NCBI GenBank assembly: GCA_937925525.1
Contig: CALALS010000273.1
Coordinates: 1 to 19,535 of the forward strand
DNA: 19,535 bases
Reading direction: 5' to 3'
DNA from: an uncultured Flavobacteriales bacterium
GTDB lineage: Bacteria > Bacteroidota > Bacteroidia > Flavobacteriales_E > Vicingaceae
The position numbers and the translations under genes are program-made. Below the pieces are notes generated by a model, which did no database searches, was not told the origin of the DNA, and worked only from the letters and a program-made list of their open reading frames with translations. Positions 1 to 8,225 of this stretch are shown one piece after another (the first letter of the stretch is position 1; each line of letters starts with the position of its first letter).

Positions 1-1377
1 GTAGAAATGGAAGACGGTAGAAAAATTGCTTTCTTAGATACTCCGGGTCACGAAGCATTTACAGCCATGCGAGCTAGAGGAGCAAAAGTTACTGACGTTG
101 TAATTATTGTAATTGCTGCTGATGATAACATCATGCCTCAAACAAAAGAAGCAATAAGCCATGCTCAAGCAGCAGAAGTTCCTATCATTTTTGCATTTAA
201 TAAAATTGATAAACAAGGAGCAAATCCTGAAAAAATTAAAGAGCAATTAGCAAACATGAATTTGCTTGTTGAAGATTGGGGTGGTAAATATCAGTCACAA
301 GACATCTCTGCAAAAAAAGGAACGGGCGTTAAAGAATTATTGGATAAAGTTTTACTTGAAGCTGATTTATTAGAATTAACAGCAAACCCTAATAAACGTG
401 CAGTAGGCACAGTCATTGAATCTTCATTAGATAAAGGTAGAGGTTACGTAGCAACTATTTTAGTTCAATCAGGAACCCTAAAAACAGGTGATGTAGTTTT
501 AGCAGGAAGTTATAGTGGTAGAGTAAAAGCCATGTATAATGAGAGAGGTCAGGCCATTAAAGAAGCCGGACCAAGTACACCCGCTACTTTACTTGGTTTA
601 GACGGAGCGCCAACAGCCGGTGATAAATTCCATGTGCTAAGTGACGAAAGAGAAGCAAGAAACATTGCAGACAAGAGAAAGCAGTTGATGAGAGAGCAAG
701 GAATGCGTACTAAAAAACACATTACCTTAGATGAAATTGGAAGAAGAATTGCCGTAGGAGATTTCCAAGAGTTAAATATTATTGTTAAAGGTGATGTGGA
801 TGGTTCAATAGAAGCGCTTTCAGACTCACTTCAAAAACTTTCTACAGAAAAAATTCAGGTAAATATTATTCATAAATCGGTAGGACAAATCAGCGAGTCA
901 GACGTAATGTTAGCAACTGCTTCAGATGCAATTATTATTGGTTTCCAGGTAAGACCATCTGTTACTGCCCGTAAAATGGCTGAAACAGAAGAAATTGACA
1001 TTAGACTTTACTCCATTATTTACGATGCCATTGATGAAATGAGATCAGCGATGGAAGGAATGTTAAAAGCTAAAATTGAAGAGAAAATTGTTGGTACTGC
1101 AGAAATTAGAGAAACATTTAAAATTTCAAAAATTGGTACCATTGCAGGATGTATGGTTACTGACGGAAAAATCGTTAGAAATAATAAAATAAGACTAATT
1201 AGAGAAGGAATTGTAATTTATACAGGGGAGCTTGGCTCTTTAAAACGATTTAAAGACGATGCAAAAGAAGTATCAGCAGGGTTTGAATGTGGCTTAAATG
1301 TCGCTAACTTTAATGATATTAAAGTGGGTGATGTAGTTGAATCTTTTGAACAAGTAGAAGTTAAACAGACTCTCTAA
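1..1377 (+). CDS. infB: Translation initiation factor IF-2, 3' portion (5' end outside window)
   Basis: IF-2 is the GTPase that delivers initiator fMet-tRNA to the 30S subunit and promotes subunit joining in the cytoplasm. The reading frame is open from base 1, so this is the last 458 residues of a longer protein; the first internal ATG at 7 is not a start. Visible GTPase motifs are G3 DTPGHEAF (residues 13-20 of the fragment), G4 NKID (67-70) and G5 SAKKG (103-107). The P-loop and switch I are missing because they lie upstream. Next come the IF-2 beta-barrel domain (RGYVATILVQSGTLKTGD), the IF-2 domain 3 region (GDVDGSIEALSDSL) and the C-terminal domain 4 (GCMVTDGKIVRNNKIRLIREG), ending VGDVVESFEQVEV. 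The gene ends just before a strong terminator. Family assignment is essentially certain. Confidence 0.98.
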   Translation, partial: VEMEDGRKIAFLDTPGHEAFTAMRARGAKVTDVVIIVIAADDNIMPQTKEAISHAQAAEVPIIFAFNKIDKQGANPEKIKEQLANMNLLVEDWGGKYQSQDISAKKGTGVKELLDKVLLEADLLELTANPNKRAVGTVIESSLDKGRGYVATILVQSGTLKTGDVVLAGSYSGRVKAMYNERGQAIKEAGPSTPATLLGLDGAPTAGDKFHVLSDEREARNIADKRKQLMREQGMRTKKHITLDEIGRRIAVGDFQELNIIVKGDVDGSIEALSDSLQKLSTEKIQVNIIHKSVGQISESDVMLATASDAIIIGFQVRPSVTARKMAETEEIDIRLYSIIYDAIDEMRSAMEGMLKAKIEEKIVGTAEIRETFKISKIGTIAGCMVTDGKIVRNNKIRLIREGIVIYTGELGSLKRFKDDAKEVSAGFECGLNVANFNDIKVGDVVESFEQVEVKQTL

Positions 1378-1403
1378 AAATATTTTTAATAGTTATTTGA
1401 TTA

Positions 1404-1427
1404 GGCGGAAAAATTTCCGCCTTTTTT
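1404..1427 (+). terminator. Intrinsic terminator after infB
   Basis: A perfect inverted repeat, GGCGGAAA (1404-1411) and TTTCCGCC (1414-1421), is followed at once by six T residues (1422-1427). A hairpin of 6-8 bp with a short A/T loop plus a T tract is the classical Rho-independent form. It separates the infB transcript from the secreted-protein genes downstream. It is the only convincing terminator seen in the window. Confidence 0.85.
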
Positions 1428-1441
1428 ATGCCATAAAAAAA

Positions 1442-1473
1442 TTTGATGCTTTATAAAAAAATGACGTATTTTG
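1442..1473 (+). promoter_or_regulatory. Candidate Bacteroidota-type promoter for the fibre/T9SS gene cluster
   Basis: TTTG at 1442-1445 and TATTTTG at 1467-1473 are separated by 21 nt, resembling the Bacteroidota -33 (TTTG) and -7 (TAnnTTTG) elements. The -7 element is one base shorter than consensus. It lies right after the infB terminator and about 27 nt upstream of the ATG at 1501, so transcription would begin near 1478-1481 with a short leader. Position supports it, but matches this short are common in AT-rich DNA. Confidence 0.4.
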
Positions 1474-1500
1474 TTAGTTACCAATAACAAAACCACTGCT

Positions 1501-4443
1501 ATGTTTAAAAATATACTTTTCTTTTCCATTCTCTCTTTTTTTTCATTTATAAGTCTAGCACAGTCTCCAGCGGGTATTAATTATCAGGCTGTAGCTCGTG
1601 ATGCTAATGGTGAATTATTGAAAAACCAAACCATAAAAGTACAGTTTACTATTTTACAAGGAGCTAACCTTTCGTCTGCTTCTGCAGTTTACACCGAAGA
1701 ACATTCTTCCGTAACTACTAATCAATACGGACTTTTTACGCTTGTTTTAGGTGAAGGAACTCCTTCTTTGGGTACTGATATTTTAACTACTCCTTCTTGG
1801 GGTAGTAATAATCAATTCCTTAAAGTAGAAATTGATGCAGGTAGTGGCTATGATTTAGTGGGTGAAACACAATTAATGTCTGTTCCTTATGCACTTTATG
1901 CAGAATATGGAGGCCAGGGCACACCGGGTGCTACAGGCCCTACAGGACCCGCAGGTGTACCCGGACCGACAGGGCCTTCAGGCAACAATGGAGCAACTGG
2001 GCCAACAGGAGCTCCTTCAACAGTTCCCGGACCGACAGGACCACAGGGACCAACGGGAGCAAATGGTACTACAGGAGCGACCGGAGCTCAAGGACCAACA
2101 GGACCTACGGGTGTAGCAGGAACAAACGGAAGCACAGGGCCTACTGGACCACAAGGAATACCCGGTCCAACCGGAACTCCAGGACCTACAGGTGCTAACG
2201 GAGCAATTGGACCTACAGGCCCTACCGGTCCATCAGGAATAAACGGAGCCGCAGGCGCAACAGGACCTACGGGTGCAACTGGGCCAACTGGACCAACCGG
2301 AAGTGTTGGGGCAACTGGCTTAACAGGAGCTACGGGTGCAACAGGTGCAACAGGTGTTTTTTCAGTATCTGGAAGCATTAATCAAACATTAAGACATGAT
2401 GGTACAACAGGCTGGGTTGCTACTTCAGGGCTACAATCAAACATAGCAAATGAAGTAAGCATAGGAGGTTCCGCACCAAATACTGGAATTGATTTATTAG
2501 TAAAAAGTTCTAAAGCTAGAGTTCGAATAGAAAACACAAGTACATTATCAACTTCAACCTCATTACTTGGCTTTGGATATAATCCAAGTGGATATGACGA
2601 AATAGGGAGCATTGGTAAGCAAGGATCATCAAACAGGCTAGATATTTTTGGTAAGTATGGTATAGATTTTAATACAAATTTTTCCACAAGAATGACTCTT
2701 GATTTAAATGGCAGGCTAGGAATAGGAACAACTTCTCCTGCATACAGGTTACATGTCTCTGGAAAAACATACACAGATTCAATTCAAATTAGGCAAGGAG
2801 CAACAGTTGGAGATATATTAACATCTGTAGATGCTTTGGGAAATGCAGTATGGACAGCTCCCGGAAATCTAAAAGCTAAAAATGATTCAGATTGGTTAGT
2901 TCTAGGAAATAATCTATATAATGGAAATACAGGAAATGTGGGGATAGGGACTAGCACACCATCATATTTATTTCATGTAAATCACATAACTAGCAATTCA
3001 AATCAAAGCGCTTCACATATAAATTACACTTATAGCGGAACATCCCTAGGTATAAACTCAGGTTTATACATTCAAGCAAATAACGCAAGTAACCAATCCA
3101 TTCACGGAATTTACTCCACCACATCTGGAACTACAAGTGGAACAGCTTCTGACATAGGTATTGCAGGATATGCGAATGCCTCTGGAGTAGGTGACCATAA
3201 AGGAGTTGAGGGTGTTAGTTTTTCTAACACTGGTAATAACTATGGTGGATTTTTTACTTCCACAGGCTCAACTTCAGGTAATAACTATGGGGTTTACGGT
3301 AGCGCAAACAATAGTTTATCAAATAATTATGCTGGATACTTTGATTTGGGGAACGTATACATACGAAATTTTTTAGGCATCAATAATTTAAACCCTTCAG
3401 TTCCTCTAGATGTTATTGGCAACACGAATATCAATGGAGTTACTCAAATCGGTGGGACATCAGGATTAGCATCCACTTTAAAAGTTTTTAGTGGTTTTGG
3501 TGCCGCAACAGCATACTTCTTCAATGGTTCTGGTCAGCCAAGTTTGTCAATATGGCCAAGTGGTAACGTAACTATCGGAACCCCAACTACAGAAGTTACC
3601 AAACTTTTTATTCAAGATAATAATACTAGTACAGATGCATCTGGAAACTCATATTTAAGTCTGCAAAATTTAGCAAATACAACAAGCACCTCAACAGGCG
3701 TTCGTTTTAGAGTGGGTGGCACAACTTCCATAAATGGTAATTTTCATTATAAAGGAGGAATATTTTTTAGAAATGCAGGCGGTGCTAATGGAGAGGGGGA
3801 TATGATTTTTGCTATAAATAATACTGCAAATAGTACAAACGTATCTTTAGCAGATGAAGTAATGAGAATTAACTCTGTTGGAAATGTAGGTATTGGTACT
3901 GCTGCGCCAAATGCAAAACTTCATGTAAATGAAAACACTACTAACCCTGGATTAAGGGTTCAAATATCAGGAGGGACTCAGTTTATTGTTGCCAATAATG
4001 GAAATACAGCTTTATATTTTAATAATACTCCTGCATATAAACTTCAGCTTAATGTTGATCAAGCCGCCAAACCAACTACAAATACATGGACAGTTGCTTC
4101 TGATAGAAACCTAAAAAAGGATATTAAACCATTTACAGGAGGTTTGGCTGATGTATTAAAAATAAATCCAGTTTGGTTTACATATAATGGGAAAGCAGGA
4201 ATGCCTGATGACACTGGGGTCGGAGTAATTGCTCAAGAACTTCAAAAAATAGCTCCTTTTATGGTAGATGAATGGGAATATGTTCCTCATGACGAAGAAA
4301 CAGGGGAAGCTATAGGTCCTGCTGAAAAATATCTAGGTGTTAATAATGGAGCTATGACCTACATGCTAATAAATGCAATTAAAGAACAACAAGCATTAAT
4401 TGAAAAAATGCAAAAAGAAATCGACTTACTAAAATCTAAATAA
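1501..4443 (+). CDS. Secreted collagen-like, tail-fibre-like protein with C-terminal S74 self-cleaving chaperone
   Basis: Predicted 980-aa exported fibre protein. The ATG at 1501 is chosen because MFKNILFFSILSFFSFISLA forms a signal peptide (cleavage about A20/Q21); an in-frame TTG at 1471 would spoil it and overlap the candidate promoter. Residues 21-135 form an N-terminal module widespread in Bacteroidota secreted proteins (AGINYQAVARDANGELL). Residues 137-285 are Gly-X-Y collagen-like repeats rich in GPT and GAT triplets, broken once by STVP. Residues about 290-850 carry fibre repeats of the form NVGIGTxxPxxxLHV. At 867-875 SDRNLKKDI matches the S74/intramolecular chaperone site, with predicted cleavage before S867 and K872 as likely dyad partner. 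The roughly 114-residue chaperone ends in a helix (INAIKEQQALIEKMQKEI) typical of trimerising chaperones. No T9SS sorting domain is visible. A paralogue starts 5 nt downstream. The target or ligand is unknown. Confidence 0.85.
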   Translation: MFKNILFFSILSFFSFISLAQSPAGINYQAVARDANGELLKNQTIKVQFTILQGANLSSASAVYTEEHSSVTTNQYGLFTLVLGEGTPSLGTDILTTPSWGSNNQFLKVEIDAGSGYDLVGETQLMSVPYALYAEYGGQGTPGATGPTGPAGVPGPTGPSGNNGATGPTGAPSTVPGPTGPQGPTGANGTTGATGAQGPTGPTGVAGTNGSTGPTGPQGIPGPTGTPGPTGANGAIGPTGPTGPSGINGAAGATGPTGATGPTGPTGSVGATGLTGATGATGATGVFSVSGSINQTLRHDGTTGWVATSGLQSNIANEVSIGGSAPNTGIDLLVKSSKARVRIENTSTLSTSTSLLGFGYNPSGYDEIGSIGKQGSSNRLDIFGKYGIDFNTNFSTRMTLDLNGRLGIGTTSPAYRLHVSGKTYTDSIQIRQGATVGDILTSVDALGNAVWTAPGNLKAKNDSDWLVLGNNLYNGNTGNVGIGTSTPSYLFHVNHITSNSNQSASHINYTYSGTSLGINSGLYIQANNASNQSIHGIYSTTSGTTSGTASDIGIAGYANASGVGDHKGVEGVSFSNTGNNYGGFFTSTGSTSGNNYGVYGSANNSLSNNYAGYFDLGNVYIRNFLGINNLNPSVPLDVIGNTNINGVTQIGGTSGLASTLKVFSGFGAATAYFFNGSGQPSLSIWPSGNVTIGTPTTEVTKLFIQDNNTSTDASGNSYLSLQNLANTTSTSTGVRFRVGGTTSINGNFHYKGGIFFRNAGGANGEGDMIFAINNTANSTNVSLADEVMRINSVGNVGIGTAAPNAKLHVNENTTNPGLRVQISGGTQFIVANNGNTALYFNNTPAYKLQLNVDQAAKPTTNTWTVASDRNLKKDIKPFTGGLADVLKINPVWFTYNGKAGMPDDTGVGVIAQELQKIAPFMVDEWEYVPHDEETGEAIGPAEKYLGVNNGAMTYMLINAIKEQQALIEKMQKEIDLLKSK
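1781..2066 (+). repeat. Direct repeat copy 1: 286 bp identical to 4723-5008
   Basis: Base-by-base comparison at an offset of 2942 shows no mismatch from 1781 to 2066, including all third codon positions. The tract covers the end of the N-terminal module and the first part of the Gly-X-Y region of the first fibre gene. Mismatches occur immediately outside both ends. Confidence 0.95.
1909..2355 (+). repeat. Collagen-like Gly-X-Y coding repeat (long version)
   Basis: About 149 residues of Gly-X-Y triplets dominated by GPT, GAT, GPS and GNN. The period is held except for a four-residue STVP interruption near the middle of the stretch shared with the paralogue. Pro in X and Thr in Y resembles bacterial collagens such as Bacillus BclA, where Thr residues are glycosylated; whether that happens here is unknown. 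The repeat produces long open frames on the opposite strand and in the +1 frame, which are shadows. Confidence 0.9.
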
Positions 4444-4448
4444 ACTAC

Positions 4449-6746
4449 ATGAAAAATCTTTTTTCACTCCTATTTATTTCACTTTCATTCATTAGTTTTT
4501 CCCAATCCCCTGCGGGTATTAATTATCAGGCTGTAGCTCGTGATGCTAATGGGGAACTATTGAAAAATCAAACCATTAAAGTTCAGTTTACTATTTTACA
4601 GGGAGCTAACCTATCTTCTGCTTCTGCTGTTTATACTGAGGAACATTCTTCCGTAACTACTAATCAGTATGGTCTCTTTACTCTAGTTATTGGAAGTGGT
4701 GCGCCTTCTCTTGGTACTGATGTTTTAACTACTCCTTCTTGGGGTAGTAATAATCAATTCCTTAAAGTAGAAATTGATGCAGGTAGTGGCTATGATTTAG
4801 TGGGTGAAACACAATTAATGTCTGTTCCTTATGCACTTTATGCAGAATATGGAGGCCAGGGCACACCGGGTGCTACAGGCCCTACAGGACCCGCAGGTGT
4901 ACCCGGACCGACAGGGCCTTCAGGCAACAATGGAGCAACTGGGCCAACAGGAGCTCCTTCAACAGTTCCCGGACCGACAGGACCACAGGGACCAACGGGA
5001 GCAAATGGCGCTGCAGGAGCGACCGGAGCACAAGGACCAACCGGACCTCCCGGATTGAAAGGAGACACAGGAGTTGCAGGGCCTACCGGACCAACAGGTA
5101 CTTTTATGCCGGGTAATTTTGCCGGTGAAACTCCTTATTGGAACGGAACAGCATGGATCATTAATCAAAATATTTATAATAATGGTGGGAATGTTGGGAT
5201 TGGAACGAATTCTCCAGGTTATAAGTTTCATCTAGTAGACAACACTAATCAAATAATTTCAAAATTTTCAGGCTCGAATGCCAGTGGTAATGGAGTTTTA
5301 ATTGAAAACACCGCAAATACTGTGGCCGCTTTGGGCTTTAAAGCAGGAGGTGACTCTGTTTTCATTGGTTATAACCCTTCTTCCAGTCCAAAAAGATTAT
5401 TTCTAGAAAATCTAAATCCATTGGGAGGTATAAATATTGAAGCTAATGGTTTATTACGCCAGCGAGCCATCAATACAAGTTTTGAGGGCTTTGCTTCTTC
5501 GCAAGCAAAAGTTGATGTTGCCGGTATTCTTGAAACTGATAGCTTTAAACTTGTAATGGGCGGTGGTATAGCAGGAAATATTTTAACAGATGACGGAACT
5601 GGAAAAGCTGTTTGGACAAATGCAAATTCTGTAGGTCAATGGGGTATCTCCGGTTTAGATATTTTTAAAAAAAATGCAGGTAATGTAGGAATTGGCACCA
5701 GTAGTCCCATACAATTATTAACTCTTTCAAGTGGAGCAAATACAGTATTCCGTATGGAAAGAACAAACTTAAATGCTTTTGACTGGGAGCAAGTAGCAAA
5801 CAATACAGGTTTCCACATAAAAGGCGGTGCAGATGGAACTAATGCTACTCTTTCCGATTTTTTAACAATTGATGGAAATGGTAGAATTGGTATGGGAACA
5901 GAGTTTCCTGATGTGGCCCTTAGGATTGAAGGAGCAGACAATGGTACAGCTTTAAATGCCTTTGGGGCTTCTCCAAAATCTGCATTTAGGATACATAATC
6001 CTGATTTAACTAACAATAATTTTTCAAGTATCATTTTTTCTACCATGCTTTCTAATAATGCATCAGCTGAAATGGCTAAAATTGTTGGGCAAACAGTAAA
6101 TCACACTATTGGAAGCCAACAAGGTGATTTAGTTTTTCTAACAAGAGACCCAAGTAATCTATCAGAGAGAATGAGAATTACTGGTAGCGGAAATATTGGA
6201 ATAGGAACTAATAGTCCAAATCAATTAGTAGATATTGTTGGTGGAGAAAACTCTTCCATTGATTTAACAACTAGTAGCTTAACATTAAGGTCTTCTGTAA
6301 ATTCCATTGCCGGTGCTCAAATTGGAACCGTTTCTGCTCATACATTAAATCTTTTTACTTCCAACCAAAATAGAATTACCATTTTAAGTGGTGGCAATGT
6401 TGGGATTGGAACTACCACCCCAACATCAAAGCTTCACGTTAATGGCGCAATAACATACACCCCAACTAACAGAAACTATGGAGGAGCTACCGGACTTTTA
6501 AATATTGGTGATGAAGGATATATCAGAATACTCCACTCTAATACTCTATCTATAACCAGTTTTGGAGCAGGTTCTTCTATTGGACAGGTTGTGATTATTG
6601 AAAATGCTTCTACGCCTATAATGACAATAAACAATGGTTCCGGTGTTAAGTTAAATGGTAATACTTCTTTTTCTATGGCGCTAAACAGTACTTTAACGCT
6701 TATTTGGAATGGTAGCATTTGGATAGAAATTGGTAGAAGTTTGTAA
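4449..6746 (+). CDS. Secreted collagen-like, tail-fibre-like protein lacking the S74 chaperone
   Basis: A 765-aa paralogue of the gene 5 nt upstream. MKNLFSLLFISLSFISFS is a signal peptide (cleavage about S18/Q19). The N-terminal module is almost residue-for-residue identical to the upstream protein. A shorter Gly-X-Y region follows (residues 135-217) and then non-homologous fibre sequence. At least five NVGIGTxSPxxxLxV-type repeats are visible: NVGIGTNSP, NVGIGTSSP, RIGMGTEFP, NIGIGTNSP and NVGIGTTTP. The C-terminus (TLTLIWNGSIWIEIGRSL) is a beta-rich ending seen in other Bacteroidota fibre-like proteins. There is no S74 chaperone and no T9SS CTD, so how it trimerises and leaves the cell is not evident. 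It may co-assemble with the upstream protein through the shared N-terminal and collagen regions. Probably co-transcribed with its neighbours; the function is otherwise unknown. Confidence 0.85.
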   Translation: MKNLFSLLFISLSFISFSQSPAGINYQAVARDANGELLKNQTIKVQFTILQGANLSSASAVYTEEHSSVTTNQYGLFTLVIGSGAPSLGTDVLTTPSWGSNNQFLKVEIDAGSGYDLVGETQLMSVPYALYAEYGGQGTPGATGPTGPAGVPGPTGPSGNNGATGPTGAPSTVPGPTGPQGPTGANGAAGATGAQGPTGPPGLKGDTGVAGPTGPTGTFMPGNFAGETPYWNGTAWIINQNIYNNGGNVGIGTNSPGYKFHLVDNTNQIISKFSGSNASGNGVLIENTANTVAALGFKAGGDSVFIGYNPSSSPKRLFLENLNPLGGINIEANGLLRQRAINTSFEGFASSQAKVDVAGILETDSFKLVMGGGIAGNILTDDGTGKAVWTNANSVGQWGISGLDIFKKNAGNVGIGTSSPIQLLTLSSGANTVFRMERTNLNAFDWEQVANNTGFHIKGGADGTNATLSDFLTIDGNGRIGMGTEFPDVALRIEGADNGTALNAFGASPKSAFRIHNPDLTNNNFSSIIFSTMLSNNASAEMAKIVGQTVNHTIGSQQGDLVFLTRDPSNLSERMRITGSGNIGIGTNSPNQLVDIVGGENSSIDLTTSSLTLRSSVNSIAGAQIGTVSAHTLNLFTSNQNRITILSGGNVGIGTTTPTSKLHVNGAITYTPTNRNYGGATGLLNIGDEGYIRILHSNTLSITSFGAGSSIGQVVIIENASTPIMTINNGSGVKLNGNTSFSMALNSTLTLIWNGSIWIEIGRSL
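4723..5008 (+). repeat. Direct repeat copy 2: 286 bp identical to 1781-2066
   Basis: Second copy of the perfectly identical tract, inside the second fibre gene. The upstream part of the shared domain (4503-4688) encodes the same 62 amino acids as the first gene but differs at about 21 synonymous sites, so the identity here is not explained by protein-level constraint alone. Confidence 0.95.
4851..5099 (+). repeat. Collagen-like Gly-X-Y coding repeat (short version)
   Basis: About 83 residues of Gly-X-Y triplets with the same STVP interruption as the upstream gene. The second half diverges to triplets such as GPP, GLK and GDT, closer to classical collagen-like sequence. It is about 66 residues shorter than in the upstream paralogue, consistent with expansion or contraction of the triplets between copies. 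Confidence 0.9.
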
Positions 6747-6762
6747 AAAAGAATTAATGATT

Positions 6763-7263
6763 ATGAAAAAAATATTTTTATCCCTAAATATATTTATTGG
6801 ACTAACTGCATTTTCTCAAGTTAGCATTGAACGCCAAGTAATTGGTTCAACAGGACAAACAGCAGATAATTCCGGTTCAAATACATATTACTTTACCGTA
6901 GGTGAGCCTATGGTATATACCTGGACTACAAGCTCAGGCTATACTTATACCGAAGGGTTTCAGCAGCCGGAAGAAGAAATAATAACCACAGACATTAAAG
7001 GACTAAACGCCTTTTCGCCCAATGGTGATGGCGTAAATGAAACTTGGTTTATAGACAATATATGGAAATACCCAGGAAATACTGTTTCTATTTTTAATAG
7101 ATGGGGAGCTTTAGTTTGGAAAACACAAGATTACGACAACAATAGTAATGCATGGGACGGAACTTGGCAAAATACAGGAAATGAAGCAATGGATGCAACC
7201 TATTTTTATATCATAAAAGCAGAAGGAACAACAATTAAAGGGTGGATAGAAATCACTAGATAA
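6763..7263 (+). CDS. Small T9SS type B cargo: CHU_C (gliding motility-associated) C-terminal domain protein
   Basis: A 166-aa protein. The ATG at 6763 gives a good signal peptide, MKKIFLSLNIFIGLTAFS (cleavage about S18/Q19); in-frame starts at 6730 and 6757 would add a charged N-terminal tail. Residues 20-70 match a short module common before sorting domains in this phylum (VIGSTGQ...FTVGEPM...TEGFQQPE). Residues 81-166 form a complete CHU_C/type B T9SS sorting domain: NAFSPNGDGVNETW, then VSIFNRWGALVW, AWDGTW and YFYIIKAEGTTIKGWIEITR. This domain routes proteins through the T9SS and, in known cases, needs a PorP/SprF family partner, which is the next gene. The unusually small passenger suggests an adaptor or anchor rather than an enzyme or large adhesin (inference). 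The gap to the upstream stop is 16 nt. Confidence 0.9.
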   Translation: MKKIFLSLNIFIGLTAFSQVSIERQVIGSTGQTADNSGSNTYYFTVGEPMVYTWTTSSGYTYTEGFQQPEEEIITTDIKGLNAFSPNGDGVNETWFIDNIWKYPGNTVSIFNRWGALVWKTQDYDNNSNAWDGTWQNTGNEAMDATYFYIIKAEGTTIKGWIEITR

Positions 7264-7304
7264 ACTTGTCCTACCAATATTTTTTTGCATATTTGAAAAC
7301 AAAC

Positions 7305-8225
7305 ATGAACGTAAACAAATCAAACTGGGTTTTTCTGATTCTATTCCTGTTTTTTGGAAGCAATATTATTGCCCAGCAAGATCCTCTTTACACGCAATAT
7401 ATATTCAACCCACTTGAAGTAAATCCCGGGTATGCCGGTAGTAGAGAAGCATTAAGTGCTGTTCTTACTCACAGAAGTCAATGGATTGGTATTGATGGTG
7501 CTCCCGTTACTCAAAACCTAGCTATACATGCTCCTACTAAAAACGGAAAAATGGGGCTTGGAATGCAAATTATTAATGACGCCATTGGCCCTAAAAACAC
7601 GCTTTCCGCATCACTTGTTTATGCTTACAGATTAAGAGTTGGACAGGGTAAGCTTGCTTTTGGTCTTAGAGGTGGATTTTATAATTATAGATTTAATTGG
7701 GATCAGCTTGAATACCAAAACCAAAACGACAATGTTATTTTAGTTGGAGCTAGTTCCAAAACCACTCCTAATTTTGATTTTGGAGTTTACTATAACACCA
7801 AATTATTCTACGCAGGTTTACAAATAGCTCACCTTAATCGACCTGACTTATCTTTTTCAGATAGTTCAAGCACCTTTTTGCGTCCACACTCAACGTTAAC
7901 AGTTGCCCGAGCTTTTGAAATTAATGAAAACGTTGTTTTTAGACCTTCTTTACTAATGCGAGCTGCGCCAAAAAATGTAGGTACAGTTGATGTCAATTTA
8001 AGCTTGCTGTTTAATAATACCATTTGGTGTGGGCTTTCGCTTCGGTCAAATTACGGGCTCGCAGGAATTATTGAAATGAATATTACAGACCATTTTAGAG
8101 CCGGACTTTCTTATGACTATGCGCTTAATGGACTGAGGGGTCAAACAGGAGGTTCTCTTGAGTTATTTATTGGATACGACTTTAAAATTTATAATCAAAA
8201 AATGGCTTCGCCAAGGTATTTTTAA
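7305..8225 (+). CDS. PorP/SprF family T9SS-associated outer-membrane protein
   Basis: A 306-aa predicted outer-membrane beta-barrel. The ATG at 7305 is preferred over an in-frame TTG at 7266 because MNVNKSNWVFLILFLFFGSNIIAQ then forms a standard signal peptide. Hallmarks of the PorP_SprF family are QDPLYTQYIFNPLEVNPGYAGS right after the signal peptide, then LTHRSQWIGIDGAP, the MGLGMQIINDAIGP segment, alternating amphipathic strands and a terminal FIGYDFKIYN. Characterised members (PorP in Porphyromonas, SprF in Flavobacterium) are required for secretion or surface attachment of T9SS substrates, and SprF-like members pair with type B CTD cargo. Here the cargo gene is immediately upstream and a PorE-like gene overlaps the stop codon (TAATG). 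No symbol is given because several PorP/SprF paralogues usually coexist in one genome. Confidence 0.93.
   Translation: MNVNKSNWVFLILFLFFGSNIIAQQDPLYTQYIFNPLEVNPGYAGSREALSAVLTHRSQWIGIDGAPVTQNLAIHAPTKNGKMGLGMQIINDAIGPKNTLSASLVYAYRLRVGQGKLAFGLRGGFYNYRFNWDQLEYQNQNDNVILVGASSKTTPNFDFGVYYNTKLFYAGLQIAHLNRPDLSFSDSSSTFLRPHSTLTVARAFEINENVVFRPSLLMRAAPKNVGTVDVNLSLLFNNTIWCGLSLRSNYGLAGIIEMNITDHFRAGLSYDYALNGLRGQTGGSLELFIGYDFKIYNQKMASPRYF

Noticed and set aside
1889..2116. Open +1 frame inside the collagen-like region (paralogous copy at 4831-5058)
   Set aside because: It is a Gln/Arg-rich shift of the triplet repeat, conserved only because the DNA tract itself is identical in both genes.
1909..2355. Short-period direct repeats that could be taken for a CRISPR array or minisatellite
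   Set aside because: The period is 9 nt, in frame and degenerate, encoding Gly-X-Y triplets; there are no uniform spacers and no cas genes.
2088..2378. Pro/Gly/Val-rich open frame on the minus strand opposite the first collagen-like repeat (similar one at 4838-5068)
   Set aside because: It is the mirror of the Gly-X-Y coding repeat: GGN and ACN/CCN codons read backwards lack stops. The plus-strand frame has a signal peptide, domains and a paralogue.
1501..6746. Prophage or phage-tail origin suggested by tail-fibre and S74 features
   Set aside because: No phage structural, integrase, terminase or lysis gene is nearby. Both proteins have Sec signal peptides and a Bacteroidota N-terminal module, and the neighbours are T9SS genes.
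7264..7304. Separate promoter for the PorP/SprF gene in the 41-nt gap
   Set aside because: TTTG-containing sequence is present but neither a TAnnTTTG box nor a properly spaced -33 element fits; the gap is more likely an intra-operon leader.
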